Assembly (NCBI GenBank): GCA_020027645.1
Contig: JAHKKM010000005.1
Coordinates: forward strand, 1-46,701
Source of the DNA: Pseudomonadota bacterium
Lineage (GTDB): Bacteria; Pseudomonadota; Gammaproteobacteria; Steroidobacterales; Woeseiaceae
Length of the DNA: 46,701 bases
Direction: 5' to 3'
The translations under genes were made by a program, and so were the position numbers. Positions 9,684-17,408 of this stretch are shown piece by piece. Under the pieces are notes generated by a model. It had not been told where the DNA came from, ran no database searches, and worked only from the letters and a program-made list of their open reading frames with translations. Position 1 is the first letter of the stretch. Each line of letters starts with the position of its first letter.

Positions 9684-10775
9684 ATGAAAATCGTCCACGT
9701 CGAGACCGGGCGCCACTTTTACGGCGGTGCGCAGCAGGTGATCTGGCTGATTCAGGGGCTGGAAGCGCGCGGAATCGACAACCTCCTGGTGTGCACGCGC
9801 CACTCCGCGATCGAAACGGTGGCAGCCGATGCGGGCATCCCGGTTACGTCGCTGCCCTGTGCCGGCGAACTCGACCTGGCCTTCGTCTGGCGTCTGCGCC
9901 GGGTACTGAATCGCGAGGCGCCGGATCTTGTCCACTGCCACAGTCGCCGCGGGGCCGATTTTCTGGGTGGCCAGGCGGCCGCGATGGTCGGTCTGCCGGC
10001 GATAGTCTCGCGCCGGGTCGACAACACGGAACCTGCATTGATGTCCGCGTTGCGGTACCGGCGATTCGCGAGAATCATTGCGATCTCGGAGAACATCGCC
10101 GAGGTTCTTCGTGAGGCTGGGGTAAGTGACGATCGGCTGGTTGTGATTCGCAGTGCAGTTGACCCCAGGCAAATGCACCAGGAACCCGACCGTGACTTTC
10201 TTGAACGGGAATTTGCCATCGATACCGACGCATTCGCCATCGCCATCGTTGCACAACTGATTCCGCGCAAGGGTCACCGCTATCTGCTGGAGGCTCTCGC
10301 CTCACTGAAGGGCCGATATTCCGGGCTCCACCTTGAAATCTTCGGCAACGGCGTGCTGGAAGATAGTCTGCGACGACTGACCGCAGCACTCGGCCTGCAC
10401 GATATGGTGCATTTCGCTGGATATCGCGATGATCTCGATGACTACCTGTCGAGTTTTGACTTGCTGGTACATCCTGCGATTCGCGAAGGTCTGGGTGTTG
10501 CGATGCTCAAGGCATCCGCAGCCGGCGTGCCGGTGATAGCCTTCGATGTTGCGGGTGCACGCGAGATCGTGGAGCACGAGCAAACCGGGCTGCTGGTGCC
10601 GTCCGAAGACAGCGAATCGCTGGCAGCTGCAATTGCGCGATTGATCGACGATACTGGGTTGCGCCGGCGCCTGGGGGCGAACGGACGTGTACGCATGCAG
10701 AAGGATTTCTCGATTGACAACATGGTGGATCAGTACGTGAAAACCTATCAGGCGGTGTTGAATGCCGGAAAGTGA
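9684..10775 (+). CDS. Family 4 glycosyltransferase
   Basis: Retaining GT-B glycosyltransferase of 363 aa, likely transferring a sugar from a nucleotide-sugar donor in LPS or other surface glycan synthesis. MKIVHVETGRHFYGGAQQ is the classic GT4 N-terminus with the Gly-Gly-Ala loop. The donor-binding C-half contains IAQLIPRKGH-like sequence (VAQLIPRKGHRYLLEA), the EGLGVAMLKASAAG E-X7 motif (E268) and AGAREIVE. ATG 9684 is chosen because the family begins there, although the frame is open further upstream into mutS antisense sequence. It overlaps pncC by 14 bp, so the two are probably co-transcribed. Acceptor and sugar are unknown. Confidence 0.88.
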   Translation: MKIVHVETGRHFYGGAQQVIWLIQGLEARGIDNLLVCTRHSAIETVAADAGIPVTSLPCAGELDLAFVWRLRRVLNREAPDLVHCHSRRGADFLGGQAAAMVGLPAIVSRRVDNTEPALMSALRYRRFARIIAISENIAEVLREAGVSDDRLVVIRSAVDPRQMHQEPDRDFLEREFAIDTDAFAIAIVAQLIPRKGHRYLLEALASLKGRYSGLHLEIFGNGVLEDSLRRLTAALGLHDMVHFAGYRDDLDDYLSSFDLLVHPAIREGLGVAMLKASAAGVPVIAFDVAGAREIVEHEQTGLLVPSEDSESLAAAIARLIDDTGLRRRLGANGRVRMQKDFSIDNMVDQYVKTYQAVLNAGK

Positions 10776-11259
10776 CGCACTGGACGAACTTGCGCGCGAC
10801 CTGGTGCGTGAGCTTATCGAATCGGGCCGCAGCGTCGCGGCCGCCGAATCCTGCACCGGTGGCTGGATTGCGAAGTGCATAACCGACGTGCCGGGTGCCT
10901 CACTCTGTTTTTCCTATGGCATTGTCAGTTACAGCAACGGTGCAAAGGAGTCATTGCTCGGTGTGTCGCCGCGCACGCTGGAGGAGTTCGGTGCGGTCAG
11001 CGAGGCGACGGTGCGGGAAATGGCGGAAGGCGTCATCAAATTGAGTGGCGCGGATCTGGCTGTAGCGGTGAGCGGCATCGCCGGACCCGACGGCGGCAGC
11101 GCCGAAAAGCCGGTCGGCACCGTATGGTTTGCCTGGGCGGAGCGGCAAAAGCGCAAAACCCGTCTGCGGGTGCAGCGCCATAACTTCGATGGTGATCGCC
11201 TTGCAGTCAGGCAGAAAGCCGTCGTCACCGCACTGCAAGGGTTGCGGGAACTGCTGTGA
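10762..11259 (+). CDS. pncC: Nicotinamide-nucleotide amidase (CinA C-terminal type)
   Basis: PncC/YgaD hydrolyses nicotinamide mononucleotide to nicotinic acid mononucleotide for NAD recycling. At 165 aa it equals the stand-alone E. coli YgaD. Family motifs are AAESCTGGWIAK (about 27-38), FSYGIVSYSN, AVSEATVREMAEG and AVSGIAGPDGGSAEKPVGTVW. It lacks the N-terminal MoCF domain of full CinA. The start overlaps the upstream glycosyltransferase by 14 bp. Location just before thpR and recA is conserved in gammaproteobacteria (cinA/ygaD-recA-recX). The stop is followed by a repeat cluster. Confidence 0.94.
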   Translation: MPESDALDELARDLVRELIESGRSVAAAESCTGGWIAKCITDVPGASLCFSYGIVSYSNGAKESLLGVSPRTLEEFGAVSEATVREMAEGVIKLSGADLAVAVSGIAGPDGGSAEKPVGTVWFAWAERQKRKTRLRVQRHNFDGDRLAVRQKAVVTALQGLRELL

Positions 11260-11264
11260 CAACA

Positions 11265-11392
11265 GAAAAACCGGGGTCAGACCCCGATTTGTCCAGGGAT
11301 GTACCGATGCCTGAGCATTACGCAGTAAATCGGGGTCTGACCCCATTCTTCGTAAATCGGGGTCTGGCCCCATTTTCTGACCCGGTTTTTCC
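11265..11392. repeat. GGGGTC-T/A-GACCCC repeat cluster (locus 2)
   Basis: Three palindromic cores occur between pncC and thpR: GGGGTCAGACCCC (11273-11285, perfect), GGGGTCTGACCCC (11332-11344, perfect) and GGGGTCTGGCCCC (11358-11370, one change), each carrying the ATCGGGG shoulder on one side. The outer ends form a further inverted pair, GAAAAACCGGGGTCAG (11265-11280) with CTGACCCGGTTTTTC (11378-11392, one-base gap). The cluster fills the whole intergenic region, and the thpR ATG begins directly after it. Same family as 3859-3951 and 42359-42474. Confidence 0.85.
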
Positions 11393-11902
11393 ATGATTAG
11401 TCGCAGGCTGTTTTTTGCGATCTGGCTGACGGATCGGCAGCGGGACGCGTTGCGGGACGTGGTAAGGCCGCTGTTAAGCGGTATCGAGGGGGACTTCGTC
11501 GATCGCCGCAACTGGCACGTGACTCTCGTATTCATTGGAGAGTTTCCCGAAAAGGACCTGGCGCTCCTGAAGTCGGCGGTTGCAGATATCCGTTTCGAGC
11601 CCTTTCGGCTGCGTTTTGACCGCGCGGGATTCTGGCCGAGACCCAAGATTGCCTGTCTCGAGGCGGCGGTAGTCCCGGACGATCTGCAGCTCCTGGTCGG
11701 CCGCATTCGCCAGGCCGTCGAACCGCTAGGCGTCCGTCCGGAAGAACACAGCTATCGCCCGCATGTCACGATCGCGAGGCGTGCCAAGACATTCACTACG
11801 CAGCGCCTGGCGCGGGCCATCGAGCTGCAATGCAGTGACTTCACTCTGGTGGAGACAGTATCCGTACCCGGCGGCGTCCAGTACCGTCCGCTGAAACAAT
11901 AG
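11393..11902 (+). CDS. thpR: RNA 2',3'-cyclic phosphodiesterase
   Basis: 2H phosphoesterase (LigT/ThpR) that opens 2',3'-cyclic phosphates and was first described as a 2'-5' RNA ligase. The 169-aa product has both diagnostic HXTX motifs, HVTL (42-45) and HVTI (124-127), and starts RRLFFAIW as expected. The ATG lies immediately after a repeat cluster, and no good Shine-Dalgarno sequence is visible (GGTTTTTCC precedes it), so repeat insertion may have replaced the native ribosome binding site. It sits between pncC and recA. The physiological substrate is not established. Confidence 0.92.
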   Translation: MISRRLFFAIWLTDRQRDALRDVVRPLLSGIEGDFVDRRNWHVTLVFIGEFPEKDLALLKSAVADIRFEPFRLRFDRAGFWPRPKIACLEAAVVPDDLQLLVGRIRQAVEPLGVRPEEHSYRPHVTIARRAKTFTTQRLARAIELQCSDFTLVETVSVPGGVQYRPLKQ

Positions 11903-12003
11903 CTTCGGTGCGATTCTTCACACAAAGCCCCGATTTGGCACGCGCGGCGGCCTGCCGGGCTTCCCGATTTGTGAAATAATCACGGCCCCAATTCCCGGCA
12001 ACA

Positions 12004-13053
12004 ATGGCAATCGACACAATGGATGACAATCGCAAAAAAGCACTCGCCGCAGCACTCGGTCAGATCGAAAAGCAGTTTGGCAAGGGTTCCGTCATGCGCA
12101 TGGGCGACGCCGGCGCACAGAAAGACATCGAGGTGGTGTCGACGGGATCCATCGGCCTCGACGTAGCGCTGGGTATCGGCGGCCTGCCGAGGGGCAGGGT
12201 GATCGAAATTTACGGTCCGGAATCGTCTGGCAAAACCACGCTGACGCTGCAGGTCGTCGCCGAGGCGCAAAAGCTCGGTGGCACCGCCGCATTCGTCGAT
12301 GCCGAACACGCCCTGGATCCCAGTTATGCCGAAAAACTCGGCGTCAATGTCGATGAATTGCTGGTGTCGCAGCCGGATACGGGCGAGCAGGCACTGGAAA
12401 TCACCGACATGCTGGTGCGATCCGGCGCGGTCGACGTCATCGTTGTCGACTCGGTAGCGGCCCTAACGCCGAAAGCAGAGATCGAGGGCGAGATGGGTGA
12501 CTCGCACATGGGTCTGCAGGCTCGATTGATGTCGCAGGCACTCAGGAAGCTGGCCGGCAACATCAAGCGTTCCAATGCGATGGTTATCTTCATCAACCAG
12601 ATCCGCATGAAGATCGGAGTCATGTTTGGCAGCCCGGAGACAACCACCGGCGGCAATGCGCTGAAATTCTATGCATCGGTACGCCTGGATATCCGCCGCA
12701 TCGGCGCCATCAAGCAAGGCGAAGAAGTGATCGGCAATGAAACCCGCGTCAAGGTAGTCAAGAACAAGGTGGCGCCGCCCTTCAAACAGGCGGAGTTCGA
12801 AATCCTCTACGGCGAAGGGATTTCCCGTGAAGGCGAACTCATCGACATCGGTGTTGCACACAACATCATCGAGAAATCCGGTTCCTGGTACAGCTACGGC
12901 AAGGATCGCATCGGCCAGGGCAAGGAAAATGCCCGCGAGTACCTGAAAGCGAATCCCGAGGTCGCAGACGAAATCGAAGCGAAAATTCGCGCCAAGCTGC
13001 TGCCGGCCACGGTGGCCAGGAAACAAGAGGAATCGGTCGCCAAGCAGGCCTAG
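12004..13053 (+). CDS. recA: Recombinase RecA
   Basis: DNA-dependent ATPase that forms the filament for homologous recombination and, in SOS, stimulates LexA self-cleavage. The product is 349 aa. After [10 protein letters not shown] comes the conserved [19 protein letters not shown], then Walker A GPESSGKT (71-78) and [14 protein letters not shown] with the L2 loop [11 protein letters not shown]. An acidic/Lys C-terminal tail ends the protein. ATG 12004 fits the usual MAID start. About 100 bp separates it from thpR. I could not find an E. coli-type LexA box (CTGT-N8-ACAG) in that gap, so SOS control is not shown by sequence. recX follows directly. Confidence 0.98.
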   Translation: MAIDTMDDNRKKALAAALGQIEKQFGKGSVMRMGDAGAQKDIEVVSTGSIGLDVALGIGGLPRGRVIEIYGPESSGKTTLTLQVVAEAQKLGGTAAFVDAEHALDPSYAEKLGVNVDELLVSQPDTGEQALEITDMLVRSGAVDVIVVDSVAALTPKAEIEGEMGDSHMGLQARLMSQALRKLAGNIKRSNAMVIFINQIRMKIGVMFGSPETTTGGNALKFYASVRLDIRRIGAIKQGEEVIGNETRVKVVKNKVAPPFKQAEFEILYGEGISREGELIDIGVAHNIIEKSGSWYSYGKDRIGQGKENAREYLKANPEVADEIEAKIRAKLLPATVARKQEESVAKQA

Positions 13054-13578
13054 ATGTCCGAGGCGAAAAAGTCCGTCAACGAGCTTAACGCCGATCTCTT
13101 CGCGCCCGGGGAGACCGGCGGTTTCGCGGACCCGGGTGATGCACGCAAGAAAGCCATGGACTACCTGGCGCGGCGCGAATACGGCCAGCGAGAACTCATC
13201 AGCAAGCTGACAGCGGCCGGATTCGAGGCACAGGTTGCCCTGCAGGCGGTCGAGCGGCTGACCGGGGAAGGGTTGCAAGATGACCGCCGATTCATCGAGG
13301 GCTTCGCGCAGTCCCGAATCAACCAGGGCAAGGGCCCCGTCCGGCTGCGTGCCGACCTGCGCCAGCGCGGGGTCGATTCCGGTCTGATTGATGAGGTATT
13401 GCAGGAGCTGTCTACCGACTGGCGCGCGTTGGCCAGCGAGGTACGACGCAAGAAGTTTGGTTCGGCCATGCCGCAAAGCTTTTCGGACAAGGCGAAGCAG
13501 ATGCGTTTTCTGCAGTATCGCGGCTTCAGCCAGGCAGAAATCGAGTCGGCCGTGGGCGATCGTGGTGATGATTACTAG
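13054..13578 (+). CDS. recX: Regulatory protein RecX
   Basis: Binds RecA and limits its filament and coprotease activities. At 174 aa it shows the RecX three-helix repeats: AMDYLARREYGQRELISKL, then LQDDRRFIEGFAQSRINQGKGP and MRFLQYRGFSQAEIESAV near the C-terminus. The N-terminus carries about 30 extra residues relative to E. coli RecX. Its ATG follows the recA TAG with no gap, so it is almost certainly co-transcribed and depends on translational coupling or read-through. recA-recX pairing is standard. Confidence 0.95.
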   Translation: MSEAKKSVNELNADLFAPGETGGFADPGDARKKAMDYLARREYGQRELISKLTAAGFEAQVALQAVERLTGEGLQDDRRFIEGFAQSRINQGKGPVRLRADLRQRGVDSGLIDEVLQELSTDWRALASEVRRKKFGSAMPQSFSDKAKQMRFLQYRGFSQAEIESAVGDRGDDY

Positions 13579-13634
13579 TTACCAGTAAACTACCGGGCCA
13601 TTGACTTGGCCGGATCCATCCCAAAACCATTCTT

Positions 13635-16259
13635 ATGAGAACCATGACCAGCAACGAGTTGCGGCGGGCGTTCCTCGAGTTTTTCCGCGAGCGCGGCCAC
13701 GAGATTGTGCCGAGTTCGCCGCTCGTTCCCGGCAACGATCCGACGCTGCTGTTCACCAATGCCGGCATGGTGCAGTTCAAGGATGTGTTTCTCGGTACCG
13801 ACAAGCGTAAATACAAGCGTGCGGTTACGTCGCAGCGTTGCGTGCGTGCCGGTGGAAAACACAACGACCTCGAGAATGTCGGCTATACCGCAAGGCATCA
13901 CACCTTCTTCGAGATGCTCGGGAACTTCAGCTTCGGGGATTACTTCAAGGACGAGGCGATCAAACTGGCTTGGGAGTTCCTGACGCAGGTGTTGCGATTG
14001 CCGCCCGAAAGGCTGTGGGTGACGGTGTACGAAGAGGATGACGAGGCGGCAGACATCTGGCTGAAGAAAATCAAAGTCGATGCGAAGCGTTTCTCGCGCA
14101 TGGGCATGAAGGACAATTTCTGGTCCATGGGCGATACCGGCCCATGCGGGCCATGCAGCGAGATTTTTTACGATCACGGTCGTGAGATTGCCGGTGGTCC
14201 GCCGGGATCGCCGGATGCGGATGGCGATCGTTACGTCGAAGTGTGGAACCTTGTCTTTATGCAGTTCGATCGCGCGGCCAACGGCGAGATGACGCCATTG
14301 CCGAAGCCCTCGGTCGACACCGGCATGGGACTTGAGCGGATTTCTGCTGTCATGCAGGGCGTGCACAGCAATTATCAGATCGACCTGTTTGCCAATTTGA
14401 TTTCCGCCGCGGCCAAATCCCTCGGCGTCAGCAACGATGGTTCGAGTTCGCTGAACGTCATTGCCGATCATATTCGCGCCAGTTCGTTCCTGATTGTCGA
14501 TGGCGTGTTGCCGGGTAACGAAGGACGCGGTTATGTACTGCGCCGGATTATTCGTCGCGCTATTCGCCACGGCAAGAAGCTCGGCGTCAGCGGCAGTTTC
14601 TTCTACAAACTGGTCAAGCCGCTATGCAGCGAGATGGGCGAGGCCTACCCGGAGTTGCTGAAAAAACGCGCGCACGTCGAAAAGGTATTGACGACCGAGG
14701 AAGAGCGCTTTGCCGAAACTCTGGATCAGGGTATCGAAATCCTCGACGCTGCGATTGCCGCGTTGAAGGGCAAGGTCATCCCGGGAGATGTTGTGTTCCG
14801 TTTGTACGACACCTATGGATTCCCGGTGGACCTGACAGCAGACATCGCGCGCGAGCGCGGTCTGACCATCGACGAGAAGGGCTTCGAGAGCCAGATGTCG
14901 GTGCAGCGCGGTCGTGCACGGGCGGCCAGCAAATTCGGCGCTGCAGAGAACGCATCGATTCAAACCGATGTCTGCAGTGAGTTTTCCGGTTACAAAGGCA
15001 CCGAAGGCCAGTCGAAGATTGTGGCAATTTTCAAAGACGGCAAAGCCGTGAACAACCTGAATGCTGGGGACGAGGCAATCGTCGTTTTGCAATCGACGCC
15101 TTTCTATGCGGAGAGCGGCGGTCAGGTCGGCGATACCGGTGTACTCGAAGCGGCCGGCGGCACCTTTCGCGTGTCGGATACGCAAAAGTCCGGTGCTGCC
15201 ATCCTGCATTCCGGCAAAGTGCAAAGTGGCGCCCTGAAGAAAGACGACGCGGTGAGTGCCCGCGTGGATGCCGAAAGGCGCCGCGCAACCATGCTGAATC
15301 ATTCTGCAACGCACCTGTTGCACGCGGCGTTGCGCAAGGTGCTCGGCGAGCATGTCACGCAAAAGGGATCCCTGGTTGCACCGGACCGTTTGCGTTTCGA
15401 TTTTTCGCATTACGAAAGCGTAAGCGCCGGGCAACTGCAGACGATTGAAAATCTGGTCAACGACGAGATCCAGAAAAACACGGCCGCAGAGACGAAACTC
15501 ATGCAGTACAACGATGCGGTTGCCTCCGGCGCTTTAGCACTCTTTGGCGAGAAGTACGATGACGAGGTACGCGTGTTGCGCCTGGGTGATTTTTCGGTTG
15601 AGCTTTGCGGTGGCACGCATGTGCAGCGGTCCGGGGACATCGGGCTGTTCAAGATTGTTTCGGAGAGCGGCGTTGCCTCGGGAGTCCGGCGGATCGAAGC
15701 GGTCACCGGAAAGGGCGCACTGCGCTGGATCGATGCCAATCAGCAAAATCTGGATACGGTCGCAAGCTTGCTGAAAAGCCAGCGCGACCAGATTGTGCCA
15801 AAGGTCGAGCAATTGATCCGGCGCGCCAAGGAACTGGAGAAGGAGCTGGCCCAGACGCGGCAACAGCTTTTGACCGGCGGATCGTCCAAATCTGCAGAGA
15901 GTATCGTTGAAATTGACGGCATCAAGGTGCTGTCCGCACGCATGGATGGCGCGGACGCGAAAACGCTGCGCGATGCCGTCGACCGCTTCAAAGATCAGCT
16001 GCAGAGCGCGGTCATCGTTCTCGGCTCGATCGACGACGGCAAGGTCCGACTGGCTGCCGGTGTCACGCGAAACAATATTGAGCGGATCCAGGCCGGGGAC
16101 GTCATCCGCCCGGTAGCAGAGCAGGTGGGCGGCAAGGGTGGCGGACGGCCCGATTTCGCCCAGGCCGGTGGCAGCAATCCGCAGGCTCTGGATGCAGCGC
16201 TGGCCTCGGTGCCAGCCTGGGTCACGGAACATCTGCGCCAGGCGCCCGGTCCCGTATAG
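13635..16259 (+). CDS. alaS: Alanyl-tRNA synthetase
   Basis: Class II synthetase charging tRNA-Ala, with built-in editing of Ser/Gly-tRNA-Ala. The 874-aa length is typical. The catalytic core starts [16 protein letters not shown], with [11 protein letters not shown] and [12 protein letters not shown]. The editing domain has the zinc site HSATH (H556, H560) and CGGTH (C658, H662). A C-terminal coiled coil and DHHA1 domain ending [15 protein letters not shown] complete it. Either ATG 13635 or ATG 13644 could be the start; the upstream one gives [13 protein letters not shown]. recX lies 56 bp upstream and csrA follows, as in E. coli. Confidence 0.97.
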   Translation: MRTMTSNELRRAFLEFFRERGHEIVPSSPLVPGNDPTLLFTNAGMVQFKDVFLGTDKRKYKRAVTSQRCVRAGGKHNDLENVGYTARHHTFFEMLGNFSFGDYFKDEAIKLAWEFLTQVLRLPPERLWVTVYEEDDEAADIWLKKIKVDAKRFSRMGMKDNFWSMGDTGPCGPCSEIFYDHGREIAGGPPGSPDADGDRYVEVWNLVFMQFDRAANGEMTPLPKPSVDTGMGLERISAVMQGVHSNYQIDLFANLISAAAKSLGVSNDGSSSLNVIADHIRASSFLIVDGVLPGNEGRGYVLRRIIRRAIRHGKKLGVSGSFFYKLVKPLCSEMGEAYPELLKKRAHVEKVLTTEEERFAETLDQGIEILDAAIAALKGKVIPGDVVFRLYDTYGFPVDLTADIARERGLTIDEKGFESQMSVQRGRARAASKFGAAENASIQTDVCSEFSGYKGTEGQSKIVAIFKDGKAVNNLNAGDEAIVVLQSTPFYAESGGQVGDTGVLEAAGGTFRVSDTQKSGAAILHSGKVQSGALKKDDAVSARVDAERRRATMLNHSATHLLHAALRKVLGEHVTQKGSLVAPDRLRFDFSHYESVSAGQLQTIENLVNDEIQKNTAAETKLMQYNDAVASGALALFGEKYDDEVRVLRLGDFSVELCGGTHVQRSGDIGLFKIVSESGVASGVRRIEAVTGKGALRWIDANQQNLDTVASLLKSQRDQIVPKVEQLIRRAKELEKELAQTRQQLLTGGSSKSAESIVEIDGIKVLSARMDGADAKTLRDAVDRFKDQLQSAVIVLGSIDDGKVRLAAGVTRNNIERIQAGDVIRPVAEQVGGKGGGRPDFAQAGGSNPQALDAALASVPAWVTEHLRQAPGPV

Positions 16260-16304
16260 CAGCGCGGATTTCAGGGCAGGCCAGCATCTGCTCGGCAGTT
16301 CGTC

Positions 16305-16382
16305 TACAATTACAATGCTTTAAGCGCAAATCAGGCGTAAAAAACAAAGAGCGATTGCTCGATGAGGCAGGAGTAGGAAGTC
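16305..16382 (+). promoter_or_regulatory. csrA leader with SD-overlapping GGA motifs
   Basis: Two tandem TACAAT hexamers (16305-16310 and 16311-16316) could act as -10 boxes, although I see no good -35. The leader ends with AGGAG at 16369-16373 and a second AGGA at 16375-16378 directly before the csrA ATG. CsrA binds AGGA/GGA sites, and in E. coli it represses its own translation through such sites near the Shine-Dalgarno. The same autoregulation is plausible here but untested. Confidence 0.4.
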
Positions 16383-16589
16383 ATGCTGATCCTTACGCGA
16401 CGCGCAGGAGAGACAGTGATGATTGGCAGCGACGTCACCATCACGGTGTTGGGAGTCAAGGGTAACCAGGTTCGCATCGGCATCAATGCCCCCAAGGACG
16501 TGGCGGTCCACCGGGAAGAGATATACGAGCGTATCCAGAGCGAAAAGTCCGGCCAGGGCGCTGGCGCGTCGACGGAGAACAAGGCCTAG
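16383..16589 (+). CDS. csrA: Carbon storage regulator CsrA
   Basis: Dimeric RNA-binding post-transcriptional regulator that binds GGA motifs in mRNA leaders. The 68-aa product begins [15 protein letters not shown] and contains [28 protein letters not shown], matching E. coli CsrA over its 60 core residues. Key RNA contacts Leu4 and Arg44 are present. A strong AGGAG precedes the ATG. It lies between alaS and the tRNA-Ser/tRNA-Arg genes, the conserved gammaproteobacterial order. The Ser/Gly/Ala-rich tail is the normal variable end. Confidence 0.97.
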   Translation: MLILTRRAGETVMIGSDVTITVLGVKGNQVRIGINAPKDVAVHREEIYERIQSEKSGQGAGASTENKA

Positions 16590-16686
16590 GTGCCTGTTCA
16601 GGCTTTACCTCTCGATTGACCATCAGTAAGATGCACGTCCTTTCGCGGCGGCCGATCTTCCGCGGCGGAACCAAAATTTGAATACG

Positions 16687-16708
16687 GGAGAGATGGCTGA
16701 GTGGTCGA
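16687..16708 (+). pseudogene. Truncated tRNA-Ser 5' segment
   Basis: 22 bases identical to the first 22 of the intact tRNA-Ser gene at 16937, through the acceptor strand and into the D-loop as far as TCGA. The match then breaks at a hairpin repeat (16709-16788). After that repeat about 9-11 further tRNA-like bases (GCGCACCCC, 16790-16798) resume before the similarity is lost. It cannot form a tRNA. It looks like the remnant of a duplicated tRNA-Ser gene interrupted in its D-loop. Confidence 0.8.
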
Positions 16709-16788
16709 CAAAATCGCCGGGAGCGATTTTGGACGCTGGAGCGAAGCGACAGCGCCCGTAGGGCGAGCGCCAGGATGGCGCGAGTCAA
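16709..16788 (+). repeat. tRNA-linked three-hairpin repeat, copy R1
   Basis: 80-bp unit beginning CAAAATCG and ending GCGAGTCAA. Three potential hairpins are visible: AAAATCG...CGATTTT (16710-16730), CGCCC-GTA-GGGCG (about 16753-16765) and GCGCCA...TGGCGC (about 16768-16782). It shares the order hairpin - TTTGGAC - hairpin - hairpin - GAGTCAA with R2 and R3 downstream, while the stems differ in sequence. It interrupts a tRNA-Ser copy right after TCGA in the D-loop. Confidence 0.7.
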
Positions 16789-16936
16789 CGCGCACCCCGC
16801 GATCGCTGGCGATGAAGTAGCATAGGGTCGGGGCGGACTGACCTTTAGCAAATCGGATGATTTTGTAGCAGGGCCACTACCCGAAAGACGATCGACGGGT
16901 CATTGGTCTGCGGCACGATGACAAACATGATCACAC
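16789..16936. other. Non-coding stretch before tRNA-Ser
   Basis: With the preceding repeat and tRNA fragment, this belongs to a gene-free interval of 347 bases (16590-16936). The first bases resemble the tRNA-Ser continuation (GCGCACCCC). The remainder shows no convincing coding frame or repeat. A weak promoter-like pair TTGGTC (16903-16908) and CATGAT (16926-16931) with 17-bp spacing precedes the tRNA, but it would start transcription almost at the mature 5' end, so it is not claimed. 16590-16686 likewise shows no clear feature. Confidence 0.4.
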
Positions 16937-17027
16937 GGAGAGATGGCTGAGTGGTCGAAAGCGCACCCCTGCTAAGGGTGTAAAGGTTAATAGCCTTTCG
17001 AGGGTTCGAATCCCTCTCTCTCCGCCA
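16937..17027 (+). tRNA. tRNA-Ser (GCU anticodon)
   Basis: 91 nt including an encoded CCA (17025-17027). The acceptor stem GGAGAGA (16937-16943) pairs fully with TCTCTCC (17017-17023). The anticodon loop CTGCTAA gives anticodon GCU, reading AGC/AGU serine codons. The long variable arm typical of tRNA-Ser and a GGTTCGAATCC T-loop are present. In E. coli the same tRNA (serV) lies between csrA and the tRNA-Arg(ACG) genes, so position supports identity. Confidence 0.96.
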
Positions 17028-17049
17028 CGATAAAGAATTTACAAACACC

Positions 17050-17126
17050 GCGCTGGTAGCTCAGTTGGATAGAGTATCGGCCTACGAAGCCGGCGGTCGG
17101 GGGTTCGAATCCCTCCCAGCGCGCCA
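17050..17126 (+). tRNA. tRNA-Arg (ACG anticodon)
   Basis: 77 nt with encoded CCA (17124-17126). The acceptor stem GCGCTGG (17050-17056) pairs with CCAGCGC (17116-17122). The anticodon loop CTACGAA gives anticodon ACG (inosine-modified ICG), reading CGU/CGC/CGA. It lies 22 bp after tRNA-Ser, so both probably come from one transcript that ends at the terminator at 17133-17162. Its 3' end is duplicated at 17352-17372. Confidence 0.96.
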
Positions 17127-17132
17127 CTCAAT

Positions 17133-17162
17133 AAAAAAGGGACCCAACGGGTCCCTTTTTTA
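17133..17162 (+). terminator. Rho-independent terminator of the tRNA operon
   Basis: AAAAAAGGGACCC, a CAACG-centred loop and GGGTCCCTTTTTT form a GC-rich stem flanked by A and T runs, starting six bases after the tRNA-Arg CCA. It is likely bidirectional because of the A run. A near copy follows the duplicated tRNA-Arg fragment at 17380-17408. Confidence 0.9.
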
Positions 17163-17203
17163 TTGGGCAGCGTTGTGGATGGAGATGAGAACCCCAGGTT
17201 CGA

Positions 17204-17286
17204 CACAAATCGGCAGGACTGCCGATTTGGACCGCAGCGCGACCCGAGCACTCGCGAGGGCGAGGGCCATGGACGGCCCGAGTCAA
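17204..17286 (+). repeat. tRNA-linked three-hairpin repeat, copy R2
   Basis: 83-bp unit beginning CACAAATCGG directly after GGTTCGA (17197-17203) and ending CCCGAGTCAA. Hairpins: AAATCGGCA-GGAC-TGCCGATTT (17207-17228), CGAG-CA-CTCG (about 17245-17254) and GGGCC-ATGGAC-GGCCC (about 17264-17279). It has the same architecture as R1, with compensatory differences in the stems. Its terminal CAA is shared with the start of R3, so R2 and R3 form a short tandem array. Confidence 0.7.
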
Positions 17287-17353
17287 AACGCACAGCGTTT
17301 TGGACGCCGCAGGCGCCCGTCAGGGTGAGGATCGCGCAAGCGATCCGAGTCAA
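17287..17353 (+). repeat. tRNA-linked three-hairpin repeat, copy R3
   Basis: 67-bp unit, or about 70 bp if the shared CAA is counted. The hairpin AAAACGC-ACA-GCGTTTT (17285-17301) is followed by GGACGCC, a weaker CGCCC-GTCA-GGGTG hairpin, GGATCGC-GCAA-GCGATCC (17329-17346) and the common end GAGTCAA. It abuts the duplicated tRNA-Arg 3' end, resuming at the T-loop (AATCC). This is the shortest of the three copies. Confidence 0.7.
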
Positions 17354-17372
17354 TCCCTCCCAGCGCGCCACT
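17352..17372 (+). pseudogene. Duplicated tRNA-Arg 3' end
   Basis: The segment ending TCCCTCCCAGCGCGCCACT repeats the T-arm 3' strand, acceptor 3' strand, discriminator and CCA of the intact tRNA-Arg (17108-17128). No tRNA 5' half that would pair with it lies upstream; repeats R2-R3 are there instead. The duplicated block continues into a second terminator and a short leader (CTGTGGATG) like that after the first copy. This may be a tandem duplication remnant or an attachment-site-like duplication. Confidence 0.8.
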
Positions 17373-17379
17373 AGACAAG

Positions 17380-17408
17380 GAGGGACTCAGCGGGTCCCTT
17401 TTTGTTTT
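17380..17408 (+). terminator. Second copy of the tRNA-Arg terminator
   Basis: GGGAC (17382-17386) and GTCCC (17394-17398) form a stem followed by TTTTTGTTTT. The sequence is nearly the same as the terminator at 17133-17162 and stands at the same distance from the duplicated tRNA-Arg CCA. It lies before dedA, so dedA must have its promoter downstream or depend on read-through. Confidence 0.8.

Noticed and set aside
12463-13476. 337-codon minus-strand frame across recA-recX
   Set aside because: Overlaps two certain genes; Leu/Asp/Val-rich shadow composition with no recognisable domain.
13590-14570. 326-codon minus-strand frame opposite alaS
   Set aside because: Lies over the alaS catalytic core and has no independent support.
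16687-16800. First tRNA-Ser-like sequence as a functional tRNA
   Set aside because: Only the 5' third is present; no variable arm, T-arm or acceptor 3' strand follows.
16903-16931. TTGGTC/CATGAT promoter for tRNA-Ser
   Set aside because: Poor matches to both boxes and the start would fall at the mature tRNA 5' end.
16709-17353. Three-hairpin units as integron attC sites
   Set aside because: No integrase, no attC core sites (GTTRRRY-type) and no gene cassettes between units.
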